A stretch of DNA of 64,000 nucleotides, taken from the NCBI GenBank assembly GCA_046546375.1, contig JBKGXV010000003.1, positions 1-64,000 on the forward strand, in the 5' to 3' direction. Position numbers and translations under genes: made by a program. This stretch comes from JAEZKC01 sp046546375. GTDB lineage: Bacteria > Fibrobacterota > Chitinivibrionia > Chitinivibrionales > Chitinispirillaceae. Of the stretch, positions 35,372-44,391 are shown one piece after another (the stretch's first letter is position 1; every line of letters starts with the position of its first letter). The notes under the pieces are model-generated. The model saw only the letters and a list, made by a program, of their open reading frames with translations. It had not been told where the DNA came from and searched no databases.

Positions 35372-36661
35372 GTGCTTTTCAAGCCCGAATTTTCCTGGCA
35401 GTTTCTTACCCCGGACCAGATTCAGTCAAAAACAATCAGAGCACTTCGCAATCACATAAAACATCTCAGAAACGACAGCCCCTATTACCGCGAGCTGCTC
35501 GGGGATTTCGATCCTGAGTCGGTTGAAACTCTGGAGGACTTCGCCGCACTTCCGTTTACAACAAGAGAGCTCCTCTGCAGGGACTGGTATTCTTTTATAA
35601 ATGGGGGTGTCGGTTCCATAGTGGAGACGGTGGTGACCCAGGGGGCAGCGGGAACCCCGCTTCATTTTGTCTACTCCCGCAATGATATGGACCGTCTTGC
35701 TTTTGGTGAAGCCTTGTCTCTTCACAGTTGCGGAATAGGGGGGCAGGACAGAATTGAAATTCTGTATGGTCTTGATCACTCCTCCTCAGGTATTTCTTTT
35801 TATCACGGTGCAATGCTTTTGGGGGGGAATGTCTCCAGAAGCGGGGTGATTCCGGCATCTGTTTTCAAAAATCATATTCAGAGGTTTTTACCCACTGTGC
35901 TTGTCGGAGTTCCCTCCGAGCTGAAAAGACTTGCGGAGGATCTGGAGAAAACAGGTCTTGATGTTTCCGGCAGTTCAGTGGAAAAACTGGTGTGTCCCCG
36001 TGAGAGCCTCTATGATCAGAATCTTGCTCCAAATCCGCTCTCTCTCAAACTCGAGGAGCTTTGGGGTGCCAGGGTTTTCTCTGTTTACAACATGACCGAG
36101 ATTTCAGCTTCGTTTAGCGACTGCAAGATGCGAAGCGGACTGCATAGCCGTCCAGAACTGGTGCATATCGAAATCATCGGCCAGGACAATACTCCGGTTC
36201 CGGATGGAACGCCGGGGGAGCTGGTGGTAACACCGTTGGGCAATGAAGCAATGCCGCTTCTCAGATACAGAACCGGCGACATTACCTATATTGTTCCCGG
36301 TGAATGTGAGTGCGGAAGAAGTTCGCCGCGTCTGGGACCTGTTCTGGGGAAAAAGGACAAGCTTCTTTTACAGAATGGTGCGATTATCTATCCTCTCAAT
36401 GTGATCAACGTACTCGACAGTATAGAAGAGCTTGCAGATTATGCGGTAGTGGTCGAAGATAACAACTCCACCTCGGACAGAATAACCCTGCAGGCTGCAG
36501 CACCGGCGGCTTGTGTGGAGAAAATCGCAAACAAGCTCAGAGCAGAGGCGAATGTGAGTTTCCCTATCCTGATCTCAAACAGCGCAACCATCCAGTCATT
36601 GCGCAAAAGCTTCCGTTCTAGAGAACGGGTTATAGATAAAAGAGTGAGAAAATCAAACTGA
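35372..36661 (+). CDS. AMP-dependent phenylacetate-CoA ligase-like (PaaK-type) adenylating enzyme
   Basis: GTG at 35372 is preceded by GGAGG at 35359-35363; the product has 429 residues. PaaK-type enzymes adenylate a carboxylate and load it on CoA. The C-terminal RYRTGDI and CECGRSSPR segments and the KKDKL hinge are typical. The phosphate loop, normally SSGTTGKP, here reads TQGAAGTP, so the Ser/Thr residues that hold the triphosphate are missing. The Gly and Pro positions are kept. This might mean altered chemistry or loss of the usual ATP reaction. It follows radC at 126 nt and could share a product with the E1/KAS III unit, although that is not shown by the sequence. Confidence 0.8.
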   Translation: MLFKPEFSWQFLTPDQIQSKTIRALRNHIKHLRNDSPYYRELLGDFDPESVETLEDFAALPFTTRELLCRDWYSFINGGVGSIVETVVTQGAAGTPLHFVYSRNDMDRLAFGEALSLHSCGIGGQDRIEILYGLDHSSSGISFYHGAMLLGGNVSRSGVIPASVFKNHIQRFLPTVLVGVPSELKRLAEDLEKTGLDVSGSSVEKLVCPRESLYDQNLAPNPLSLKLEELWGARVFSVYNMTEISASFSDCKMRSGLHSRPELVHIEIIGQDNTPVPDGTPGELVVTPLGNEAMPLLRYRTGDITYIVPGECECGRSSPRLGPVLGKKDKLLLQNGAIIYPLNVINVLDSIEELADYAVVVEDNNSTSDRITLQAAAPAACVEKIANKLRAEANVSFPILISNSATIQSLRKSFRSRERVIDKRVRKSN

Positions 36662-36676
36662 GGTGGGACAGGACTG

Positions 36677-37027
36677 TCAAGTTCTGCTTTTAAGCTTTCG
36701 GCTTTCCCGGAACAGCCGGTCAAAGGTGCTGCAGAGAATCTCCATCAACTCCTTTGCCTGGTTTATGTTGTCAAGCTGGTGGGTTTCTATCAGGTGGTAG
36801 CAGTAGGAGTAGATCTCTGCCAGAAGATCCGAATAATCATCTTTGCGGTCTATGGCAATTTCCAACTGGTAGATAAGATTCTGAGCTTTCTCCAGATCTC
36901 TCCTCTGTCCCTCATCCATGCCTTTTTTGATATAAAAAATCGTTTTTTCGTGTATGAGGCAGATCAGTTTCTTCAGACCTGTGGTCTGTATCTGCATATT
37001 AGAATAGTGGTTTACCGCATTGCTCAT
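36677..37027 (-). CDS. fliS: Flagellar secretion chaperone FliS
   Basis: FliS binds the C-terminal tail of flagellin in the cytoplasm before export. The 116-residue helical protein has NHYSNMQIQTTGLKKLICLIHEKTIFYIKKG, matching the FliS start AYxxxQVxTASPxxLVxMLYDGAIRFL, and QLDNINQAKELMEIL in the C-terminal helix. Its ATG overlaps the upstream stop (ATGA), so it is translated together with the upstream gene. No flagellin or fliD gene is in the window. Confidence 0.85.
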   Translation of the reverse strand: MSNAVNHYSNMQIQTTGLKKLICLIHEKTIFYIKKGMDEGQRRDLEKAQNLIYQLEIAIDRKDDYSDLLAEIYSYCYHLIETHQLDNINQAKELMEILCSTFDRLFRESRKLKSRT

Positions 37028-37467
37028 TTCAACAGAACCATTGCATTTGTACGACTGATTTCATTGAATCTGCCGAAAGCCGCCCCGGCTCCCTCGCTGA
37101 TGAGCTTCTCTCTTACCTGTTTTGCAATCTCCACTGCTGTTTCATTGCTTATGATGGATTGTGCCGCATCTGAATTCTGGGCAGCAAGTCTGTTCTGAAT
37201 GCTGCGGGGGTTATGTTTGAGTGCTTCAAGTTGATTCAGACTGTCAGCAGGTGCAGCAGACTCAACCGCACTGGTCTGGGCAGAACTATCATGAAGCTTG
37301 AAACCGCGGTGCGGGGTGTAAGTTTGAGATTGCGGGACTGATTTGTCCTCTGAATCTGTACCGATGAATTTCTGGAGCAGTTTTTTCAGCTCTGCAGGTT
37401 TTTTTTCGGGTGCTTTTTCAGCTTTTGTTGAGCGGAAAAAAAGGCTCTTTCCAACTTCCCTGATCAT
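37024..37467 (-). CDS. Flagellin-tail-like small protein coupled to fliS
   Basis: ATG 37467 with GAGGG upstream gives 147 residues. The first 55 are basic and Lys/Pro-rich; the middle is disordered (Gln, Ser, Pro). The last about 38 residues, ETAVEIAKQVREKLISEG through TNAMVLLK, have the amphipathic pattern of the flagellin C-terminal D0 helix (Glu-Val, Ala/Gln-Gly, Asn, terminal Leu-Leu). That tail is exactly what FliS binds in flagellins. Coupling to fliS supports a client, decoy or regulator of FliS. The flagellin resemblance is by eye, without alignment scores; it could also be an unrelated amphipathic helix. Confidence 0.6.
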   Translation of the reverse strand: MIREVGKSLFFRSTKAEKAPEKKPAELKKLLQKFIGTDSEDKSVPQSQTYTPHRGFKLHDSSAQTSAVESAAPADSLNQLEALKHNPRSIQNRLAAQNSDAAQSIISNETAVEIAKQVREKLISEGAGAAFGRFNEISRTNAMVLLK

Positions 37468-37662
37468 ATTCACCCTCTTCCGTGTGAGTGATGGGTAATA
37501 ACTCCCCCTTATATATATCGGAAGAAAACGGGGTGGGCTTTAATCTTTTTTTCAGAAAAATGCATGCTCTGGATTTGTGTGGTGAAATATGCTACGATTT
37601 AGATAAATCGGAGTTCTGATCGGTTTTAGATTTGCAGCTGAATCGCAGCAGGGGGATATCGT

Positions 37663-38427
37663 ATGGAGAAAAAGAGCATAATCAATCCTTTTTTTGATCT
37701 CAAGGACAAGGAGGTCAGAAGTGCCCGTTTCTTTTTTCTGGAACATGTGCTCAAGGCAAGAGCCGATCTGAATATGGAATCGGGACGGCACGCCAGTGAT
37801 CAGGAGCTCAATGTGTACATCGCGGGTCTTCTGAATTCACTTCTGACCGACAGTGATTCCTTCCTTAAGACAAAATCCCATATCAGCCCCTTTGATGTGG
37901 ATGTAAGGGCTTATATTGATTCTCATCCCGGTAAGCGCAATGAATACATCGTATACAGAGACAATGCTGATTTCGGTTTGATGGTTCTGGGTTTGTTTGA
38001 TGATTATGAGCATAAGGGATCTTATAAAAAGTTCGTTTTGACCGCTGATTGTGAACAGGGGCGGGTTGCACTTTACTATGAGCTCGCAGCAAGTGCTTTG
38101 ACTCATCTTCAGGGAAACAGTGCCTCTCTGGTTACTGTGTTCGAGTCCATGGCCGAAAATATGAAGGAGGTGCTTCAGATACTGCATCGGGCTGCCAAAA
38201 CCTATTTCGAAATTATGGAGAGATTGAGCGAGGGCAGTGCCTATCATCTTCAGCGGGAAATCGAACAGATGGACAACAGGGAATCGTATAACCGCAAACT
38301 GGATGATTTTCTGAAGCTGTATTCACTGTACAAAGAAAATCCCGGTGAGGAAATCCGTAACGAGTTGTTAATCCGTGCTGAAGAGCTGAAGAAGCTGAAC
38401 AGTAAATTCAGTTTTGACGAGCTTTAG
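37663..38427 (+). CDS. Conserved-looking hypothetical protein, helical
   Basis: A 254-residue soluble protein without signal or membrane segment. ATG 37663 follows AGGGGGATATCGT. The N-terminal half has mixed helix/strand (ASDQELNVYIAGLLNSLLTD, HPGKRNEYIVYRDNADFGLMVLGLF); the C-terminal half is helical and charged (QREIEQMDNRESYNRKLDDFLKLYSLYKENP). I recognise no family. It stands between the flagellar pair (divergent) and epmA (convergent). Base usage matches its neighbours, so it is probably native. Confidence 0.75.
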   Translation: MEKKSIINPFFDLKDKEVRSARFFFLEHVLKARADLNMESGRHASDQELNVYIAGLLNSLLTDSDSFLKTKSHISPFDVDVRAYIDSHPGKRNEYIVYRDNADFGLMVLGLFDDYEHKGSYKKFVLTADCEQGRVALYYELAASALTHLQGNSASLVTVFESMAENMKEVLQILHRAAKTYFEIMERLSEGSAYHLQREIEQMDNRESYNRKLDDFLKLYSLYKENPGEEIRNELLIRAEELKKLNSKFSFDEL

Positions 38428-38461
38428 GAAAAATCAAGATCGGGTGATACTATCTGTTTTT

Positions 38462-39424
38462 TCAGCAATCGTTGAATGTGAAGGAAACCACATTTTCCAG
38501 GTTTTTTCTGCCAGAAGCCAGCAGTATCAGTCTGTCCAGACCAACAGCAACTCCGGAGCAGGGAGGAAGGTCTTTCAGAGAATTCAGAAAGTTTTCATCA
38601 ATGGGAAGAGTGGGTTTGTGTATGCTGCTGCGTTTCTCGTTTTCCTCAGCCATTCGTTTTCTGTTTTCCTGCGGGTCGTTAAGTTCCTCAAATCCGTTAC
38701 AAAGCTCAACACCATTGAAATAGCACTCGAACCGGAATGCTGTACGTTTATCGCCGGGATTGAGAACGGCAAGTATGGCCTGTTCTGCGGGAAAGTCGTG
38801 AACAAAGAGGAATGTGTCTTCGGGCATTCCGGGTTCCACAAATTCGCTCATCATATAATTTAGAATGTCTGATTTCGAAGGGCAGGGGGGAGGTTCTGAA
38901 TTTTTGCTTCTGCAGAAAGACAGAAGTTCCCGATCCGTTGATTCCAGAGGATCGAGGCCGGTATGCTTAAAGAACAGATCACGGTAGGATGACTTCACCA
39001 CTGCATGTTCCCCAAGTACCTCCCGGAACAGTTCAGCCGTTTCGTTTATGAGTTCATGCATTCCGAAATTCAGGCGGTACCATTCAAGCATGGTGAATTC
39101 CGGGTTGTGGATTCTCCCGTGTTCTCCATTGCGGAAAACTTTGCAGATTTGATACATATCGGGAAAACCATCCGCCAAAAGTCTTTTCATCAGGAGTTCA
39201 GGTGATGTCTGGAGGTACAGTGTCGTGCTTTTTGGGGAATCAGTATACCCGTCGGGGTGGAATTTGGAGGAAAAGACATCAAGGTGGCAGTCTGTGGATA
39301 CACCTCTGGACAGCAGGGGAGTATCCACCTCCATGACATTTCTGTTGAGAAAAAACTGGCGGATCTTGTTCAGAATGCCCGCTCTGAGGCGGGCATTCTG
39401 AACTGTGAAATTTTTATTTGGCAT
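38462..39424 (-). CDS. epmA: EF-P lysine lysyltransferase EpmA (GenX/PoxA)
   Basis: EpmA is a class II lysyl-tRNA-synthetase-like enzyme that attaches (R)-beta-lysine to Lys34 of EF-P using ATP, not to tRNA. The 320-residue protein lacks the anticodon-binding domain, as expected. Class II motifs are visible: VMEVDTPLLS (motif 1), FRNGEHGRIHNPEFTMLEWYR (motif 2) and GVAVGLDRLILLASG (motif 3). The frame extends to a TTG at 39445 overlapping the efp stop, but the ATG at 39424 starts the family-like N-terminus. It follows efp in the same direction. Confidence 0.93.
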   Translation of the reverse strand: MPNKNFTVQNARLRAGILNKIRQFFLNRNVMEVDTPLLSRGVSTDCHLDVFSSKFHPDGYTDSPKSTTLYLQTSPELLMKRLLADGFPDMYQICKVFRNGEHGRIHNPEFTMLEWYRLNFGMHELINETAELFREVLGEHAVVKSSYRDLFFKHTGLDPLESTDRELLSFCRSKNSEPPPCPSKSDILNYMMSEFVEPGMPEDTFLFVHDFPAEQAILAVLNPGDKRTAFRFECYFNGVELCNGFEELNDPQENRKRMAEENEKRSSIHKPTLPIDENFLNSLKDLPPCSGVAVGLDRLILLASGRKNLENVVSFTFNDC

Positions 39425-39441
39425 TTTTAATAGTCTGGAAA

Positions 39442-40005
39442 TCAAACCCTTCCCAGATATTCACCTGTTCGGGTATCAATTTTCACTTTGTTACCTGTGG
39501 TGATAAACAGTGGGACATCGATTTCATAGCCGGTGTCGATGGTAGCCTTTTTGGTCACGTTGGTGGCAGTATCACCTTTAACAGCCGGTTCGGTATAGGT
39601 GATTTCAAATTCCATGAAAGTAGGAGGGGTAACTGAGATCACATTGCCGTTCCAGAGGGAAACTTCGCATTCCACGTTCTCGACCAGCCATTTGACATCA
39701 TCCCCCAGCTGCTCTTTGGAAATCTCGATCTGCTCGAAATTTTCGGTATCCATGAATGTGTAGTCTGTACCATCGTTATACAGGTACTGCATGGTTGTAG
39801 TGGTTACATCCGCTTCCTCTATAGTTTCACCTGATTTGAATGTACGGTCCAGAACTCTTCCGGTGATCAGATTTTTCAGCTTGACCCTGTTGAATGCCTG
39901 GCCTTTACCCGGTTTTACAAAATCGTTTTCCACAATCATATAAGGCTGACCATCCAGAAGGACTTTCAATTTCTTTCTGAACTCATTCGTACTGACTGTT
40001 CCCAT
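39442..40005 (-). CDS. efp: Translation elongation factor EF-P
   Basis: EF-P rescues ribosomes stalled at polyproline. The 187-residue protein has three beta-barrel domains. The modified residue is Lys34 in the tip VKPGKGQAF, exactly where EpmA attaches beta-lysine. The C-terminal ATIDTGYEIDVPLFITTGNKVKIDTRTGEYLGR is the EF-P signature. GAGGT precedes the ATG. It lies beside epmA and divergent from epmB. Confidence 0.97.
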   Translation of the reverse strand: MGTVSTNEFRKKLKVLLDGQPYMIVENDFVKPGKGQAFNRVKLKNLITGRVLDRTFKSGETIEEADVTTTTMQYLYNDGTDYTFMDTENFEQIEISKEQLGDDVKWLVENVECEVSLWNGNVISVTPPTFMEFEITYTEPAVKGDTATNVTKKATIDTGYEIDVPLFITTGNKVKIDTRTGEYLGRV

Positions 40006-40169
40006 AACGTTGTACCTCTATATCCTGAGAATGAAATTTTTGAAATAATATTAAGTTGAACATTAAATAATTTTTTTGCAGCGCTTCAGGCAACCCGGAA
40101 TGTTCAAAACTTAATCAATACGTGTAAAATCCTGATGTATTTTGGGTTCGGAAAACCATTTTTACCTAA

Positions 40170-41141
40170 ATGAGAGATCAAGTGAACCATAGAGATCAGT
40201 TTATAAACTTAGATGAATTCCTTGAGTTTCTGAATCTCGATAAGAGGAATGCTCCTTATCATGTTCTTGAAAGTCCGCATTTTCCTTTTTCTGTGTCGTT
40301 CAGTTATGTTCAGAAAATCAGAAAAAGGGATTGGTTTGATCCTCTTTTGCTGCAAGTGGTGCCCAGAGAAGAGGAACGGAAAACTCTTGCCGGATATTCT
40401 GAGGACGCAGTGGGTGATCTGCCTTCGATGACGTCTCCGGGGCTTCTGCATAAATACCGCTCGCGTGCACTGCTGATGCTCACCTTGAGTTGTGCGGGGC
40501 ACTGCAGATTCTGTTTTCGCAGGTCCTTTCCACCATTTTCTTTAAAAGACAATCTCCCACAGGCATTGGAGTATCTCGGAGAGCACCCGGAGATTTCGGA
40601 GGTGGTCTTGAGCGGTGGAGAACCATTGTGTCTGTCGAATATGGAGTTACAACGTCTTCTGGATTCTCTGGAGGAAACACCTCATATTCAAACCATACGC
40701 TTTCACACACGAGCACTGGTCACCATGCCTTCCAGGTTTGATGATGAGTTTATGGATATTCTGGATAAGGTTCAGGAGAGGAGAAAATGTGTGTTCGTGT
40801 CCCACATAAATCATCCTCAGGAGCTGGATAGGCTTAGCATACAGACAGCGGGAAGACTTTTTTCAATGGGTGTTCTGCAGTTGAGTCAGACTGTTCTGCT
40901 GAAGGGGGTCAATGATTGTGCTGATGTATTGGAACGCCTTTTTTCTTCGCTGGTGCAGATGAATATTGTCCCCTATTACCTTCATCAACTTGACAGGGTA
41001 AACGGGACGGCGCATTTTGAGGTTGATTCCGAGAGTGGGTTGAAATTGATGCGGGAACTGCGTGTCCGTCTCCCGGGGTATGCCGTGCCCCGTTTCGTGA
41101 AGGAAGTGGCTGGGAAGGCGTATAAGGTACCGCTTTTCTGA
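40170..41141 (+). CDS. epmB: EF-P beta-lysylation enzyme EpmB (lysine 2,3-aminomutase-like radical SAM)
   Basis: EpmB converts (S)-alpha-lysine to (R)-beta-lysine for EF-P. The radical SAM cluster is Cys108, Cys112 and Cys115 in CAGHCRFCF. The SAM loop VVLSGGEPL follows, and the C-terminus ends in FVKEVAGKAYKVPL, with the PLP lysine segment. At 323 residues it is the short EpmB-like form, without the long C-terminal part of catabolic aminomutases. The 164-nt gap to efp holds two divergent promoters. Confidence 0.92.
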   Translation: MRDQVNHRDQFINLDEFLEFLNLDKRNAPYHVLESPHFPFSVSFSYVQKIRKRDWFDPLLLQVVPREEERKTLAGYSEDAVGDLPSMTSPGLLHKYRSRALLMLTLSCAGHCRFCFRRSFPPFSLKDNLPQALEYLGEHPEISEVVLSGGEPLCLSNMELQRLLDSLEETPHIQTIRFHTRALVTMPSRFDDEFMDILDKVQERRKCVFVSHINHPQELDRLSIQTAGRLFSMGVLQLSQTVLLKGVNDCADVLERLFSSLVQMNIVPYYLHQLDRVNGTAHFEVDSESGLKLMRELRVRLPGYAVPRFVKEVAGKAYKVPLF

Positions 41142-41169
41142 AAAAAGGTTTAAAACGAGGAATGAAGGT

Positions 41170-42060
41170 ATGGGGGAGAAGAGAAAAGTATTGTCTGTGG
41201 TCGGATGCGGTAGAACCGGTCGAACTCTTTCCAGGCTTTTTAATCAAAACAGAATCTTCGATATCGGTCCAGTTCTCAACCGAACGGTTGAAAGTTCCGA
41301 ACGTGCCCTGGCGTTTGTCGAATCGGGGAGTATTGCTCATTCTCAAAAGGATGTCTGTACTGCAGAGGTGATCATGATTTCTGTGCCGGATGATCAGATT
41401 TCGTCCGCAGCTCAGGATTTGGCTTCAGGCGGATGTCTGAAACAGGGCACGGTTGTATTTCATCTCAGCGGGTTCTGTTCGAGTAAGGTTTTGGAACCAC
41501 TAGCGGAGTGCGGATGCGAAACCGCATCTGTGCACCCGGTCAGAAGTTTTGCTGATCCCGGGCAGTCCAGCCGTACTTTCCAGGGAACACCCTGTGCTGT
41601 TGAGGGAACTTCTTCTGCTCTGGCTGTGCTGAATGAGGCGTTTCGCGGAATCGGCGGGGAAGTGTTTTCAATTCGTGCGGATGCCAAGCCGCTTTATCAT
41701 TCCGCAACTGTATTTCTGAGCAACTACGTAGTGGCTCTTCTGCAATCGGCCTGTAAGGTGTTGGAAAGAACAGGAATGTCAGAAAAAGATATTCAAAAGG
41801 TCACGGGTGCTCTCGCTCCCCAGGCTGTCCGCAATTTTCTGTGCTTCGGAGCGGATGGCGCCTTGACTGGACCTGTTGCCAGAGGTGATATTGATACGAT
41901 CAGAAAGGAGATAGGTGCACTCGTGGAGTATGATAAACTGGCATCTGACCTGTATCGGAATCTGGGGCTTTCTGCTCTGACCATTGCTGAAAGATCCGGA
42001 AGCCTCTCTTCTGCACAGATAAACTCAATAACACAGCTTTTCAAATCAGCTCAGGTCTAA
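41170..42060 (+). CDS. NAD(P)-binding Rossmann protein with DUF2520
   Basis: The 296-residue protein starts with a Rossmann glycine motif VVGCGRTGRTLSRLF, then a helix-strand pattern with AEVIMISVPDDQI typical of ProC-like/6PGDH-like dehydrogenases. The C-terminal helical domain HSATVFLSNYVVALLQSACKVLERTG through GALTGPVARGD matches DUF2520. Members sit near ketopantoate or proline enzymes in some genomes; here the neighbours (epmB, PAP2) give no hint. A GAGG precedes the ATG at 41170. Confidence 0.85.
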   Translation: MGEKRKVLSVVGCGRTGRTLSRLFNQNRIFDIGPVLNRTVESSERALAFVESGSIAHSQKDVCTAEVIMISVPDDQISSAAQDLASGGCLKQGTVVFHLSGFCSSKVLEPLAECGCETASVHPVRSFADPGQSSRTFQGTPCAVEGTSSALAVLNEAFRGIGGEVFSIRADAKPLYHSATVFLSNYVVALLQSACKVLERTGMSEKDIQKVTGALAPQAVRNFLCFGADGALTGPVARGDIDTIRKEIGALVEYDKLASDLYRNLGLSALTIAERSGSLSSAQINSITQLFKSAQV

Positions 42061-42080
42061 TTTCGGAGTACAGTGACATT

Positions 42081-42683
42081 ATGATCGAATCTCTTATTCA
42101 GCTGGACCTTACCCTCTTTTACATCTTCAACACCCAGCTTGTTCACCCTGTTTTGGATTTTGTGATGGTCCGCATCACACATCCTGAATTCTGGATTGTT
42201 CCGGGAATTGCCGGACTTTTACTTTTCGTCAAAGTGGAGAGGAAAAAGGCTATGATTGTGATTGGTCTCTCTCTGGTCACGGTTGCCATAAGTGACCCGG
42301 TTTCCTCACAGATTCTCAAACCCTTTTTTGGAAGACTGCGCCCCTGTCATCCTGAGTTCTTCGTGGAAGGGGGAAGATTTCTTCTGGGGATGAAACATTC
42401 CAATTCGTTTCCATCCAGTCACAGTATGAATATGTTTGCTCAAGCAGCTCTTCTTTGTGGTCTGTATCCCAAACAGAGTGTGTATTTTCTTGCTTTTGCC
42501 TCTCTGATCGCCTACACCAGGGTTTATACCGGGGTACACTATCCACTGGATATAACAGCCGGCGCGTTTTTCGGAGCCTTGGTTGGAGGCGGTGTGTTCC
42601 TGGTATACAGGACGGTGTATCACCAGTACACCGCCAGACGTGACCGTCAAACTGTGCCTCAAAAAACTACTGATTCCGATTGA
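42081..42683 (+). CDS. PAP2-family lipid phosphatase
   Basis: A 200-residue membrane protein with about five hydrophobic segments. The three acid-phosphatase motifs are visible: KPFFGRLRPC, SFPSSHSMN and RVYTGVHYPLDI. Such enzymes dephosphorylate undecaprenyl pyrophosphate or phosphatidic acid at the periplasmic face. The last 17 bases overlap the convergent superoxide dismutase gene. UppP-like recycling is one possible role, but the exact lipid cannot be told. Confidence 0.9.
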   Translation: MIESLIQLDLTLFYIFNTQLVHPVLDFVMVRITHPEFWIVPGIAGLLLFVKVERKKAMIVIGLSLVTVAISDPVSSQILKPFFGRLRPCHPEFFVEGGRFLLGMKHSNSFPSSHSMNMFAQAALLCGLYPKQSVYFLAFASLIAYTRVYTGVHYPLDITAGAFFGALVGGGVFLVYRTVYHQYTARRDRQTVPQKTTDSD

Positions 42684-43224
42684 CCCTCTTTATCACTCCG
42701 CAGGCGATGCGCTCACCGGCCGCTCCCGCTGGCTGGCTGGTATAGTCATCGGGTTCCGCGTGCAGAACAACAGCTTTCCCGATTACCGAAAAGGCCGATT
42801 CTCTCACACCCAAGGCATCGGTAGTGTAATCGATACGCGCCACTCCGGTGGAATCGGTAATGATGTTTGGGAGGTCGCCGGCATGACCTGCACCTGGGGA
42901 GAGACCGGGGGGACCGTGAGTGCCGCTTTGGCCCGGGTCGAAATGACTTCCCGGAGCTTCGGGTGACTCACAGTTGCCGAATTCGTGGATATGGATACCA
43001 TAGGTGCGGTCTGGTTCCAGACCGGTGATTTCTCCCACTATCTGCAGCCCTTTCATTTCATTTTCATAGAATTCGACAGTTCCGTTAATGTCCCGCTCGC
43101 CGAAACCGGTAAGGTCCGTAATTCCTTTGAGCTCTCCTGCGCTGCCGTTCTGTCCCCCTCCGTTTACCGCAATTGGCGGAATTGCGAAAAAAATTCCCAG
43201 AATGATATAGATATTCCGTTTCAT
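42667..43224 (-). CDS. sodC: Cu/Zn superoxide dismutase (secreted)
   Basis: The ATG at 43224 has GGAGGTAAG right before it; the frame extends upstream by 16 unsupported residues. A signal peptide (IYIILGIFFAIPPIAV) sends the 185-residue protein to the periplasm. Metal ligands include the two histidines of GIHIHEFGNC, the GSHFDP...HG loop and GHAGDLPNI. The cysteine in FGNC pairs with the one in IACGV near the C-terminus. It overlaps the 3' end of the PAP2 gene. Confidence 0.93.
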   Translation of the reverse strand: MKRNIYIILGIFFAIPPIAVNGGGQNGSAGELKGITDLTGFGERDINGTVEFYENEMKGLQIVGEITGLEPDRTYGIHIHEFGNCESPEAPGSHFDPGQSGTHGPPGLSPGAGHAGDLPNIITDSTGVARIDYTTDALGVRESAFSVIGKAVVLHAEPDDYTSQPAGAAGERIACGVIKRVNRNQ

Positions 43225-43337
43225 CTTACCTCCACTCGGCATGCTATTCTGTTGTTTTTGAATTGAGGACACTTTTTCTTATTTTCTTCAGTGCAACACA
43301 AGTGCCCGAAAAGGGGACTGAAAGGAGAGGGCTTAAC

Positions 43338-44390
43338 ATGAATCAGCAGATCATCCGGGGGAGTCAGTTCGCCAGTGACAACACCGCTGGTATGTGTCCT
43401 GAGGCACTGGAGGCTGTAATTGAGTCCAATGATGACTGGGTTCCCTCCTATGGAGATGACAGGTGGACCGCTTTGGCGGCGGACACTATACGGGATTTCT
43501 TCGAAACCGATTGCGAAGTGTTCTTCGTTTTCAACGGAACATCTGCCAATTCTCTGTCATTGGCGTCATTGTGCAGTTCATTTCACAGCATAATCTGCCA
43601 TGAGCTGGCGCATATTGAAACAGACGAATGCGGCGGACCTGAGTTTTTCTCCCATGGTACCAAGCTGCTTACAGTTGCAGGAAATCAGGGGAGGATGGAT
43701 CCCGAAGCGGTGCGGCGCAAGGTGACCAGACGCAAAGATATTCACTATCCGCGTCCCTGCGCGCTGAGTATTACCCAGTCTACGGAAGCCGGAACGGTGT
43801 ACACTGCTTCAAAGACAAGGGAGCTTTGTGATCTGGCTCACGATCTCGGTTTGATGGTGCATATGGATGGAGCTCGGCTGGCAAATGCTCTGGCATCACT
43901 GAGTGTCGTTCCGGCTGACATTACCTGGAGAGCAGGTGTGGATGTGTTGTGTTTCGGGGGAGTGAAAAACGGTCTGGCCTGCGGTGAAGCGGTGGTTTTT
44001 TTCAACAAGGAAGCCGCAGTGGATTTTGAATACAGGTGCAAACAGGCCGGACAGCTGGCATCCAAAATGAGGTTCATTTCCGCTCCCTGGGTTAAGCTGC
44101 TTCAAAGCGGGGCCTGGTTGAGAAATGCCTGTCATGCAAATGAACAGGCTGCAAAGTTATGTGCCGAGCTTGAAAAATTCGATTTCCTGCAGATCATGTA
44201 CCCCTGTGAAGCAAATGCAGTTTTTCTGTGCATGCCTGAGCGGATTTCAGCGGGGCTTAGAAAACTGGGTTGGGAATTTCATGATTTCATCGGAACGGGG
44301 TACAGCAGACTTATGTGTTCCTGGTGTACCCGGGAGGAGCATGTGAGACGTATAGTGGATGATATTGCCTCGATTGAATCCGGCAGCTGA
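43338..44390 (+). CDS. Low-specificity L-threonine aldolase family (PLP)
   Basis: The PLP enzyme cleaves threonine/allo-threonine to glycine and acetaldehyde. The ATG at 43338 follows AAAGGAGAGG; the 25 preceding residues in the frame are not supported. The 350-residue protein has GDDRWTALAADTIRDFF, HELAHIETDECGGPEF, the aspartate MHMDGARLANAL-type segment, and the PLP lysine in FGGVKNG, the form seen in the ltaE-like subgroup. It ends 1 nt from the stop of a convergent response regulator. Confidence 0.9.
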   Translation: MNQQIIRGSQFASDNTAGMCPEALEAVIESNDDWVPSYGDDRWTALAADTIRDFFETDCEVFFVFNGTSANSLSLASLCSSFHSIICHELAHIETDECGGPEFFSHGTKLLTVAGNQGRMDPEAVRRKVTRRKDIHYPRPCALSITQSTEAGTVYTASKTRELCDLAHDLGLMVHMDGARLANALASLSVVPADITWRAGVDVLCFGGVKNGLACGEAVVFFNKEAAVDFEYRCKQAGQLASKMRFISAPWVKLLQSGAWLRNACHANEQAAKLCAELEKFDFLQIMYPCEANAVFLCMPERISAGLRKLGWEFHDFIGTGYSRLMCSWCTREEHVRRIVDDIASIESGS

Positions 44391-44391
44391 G

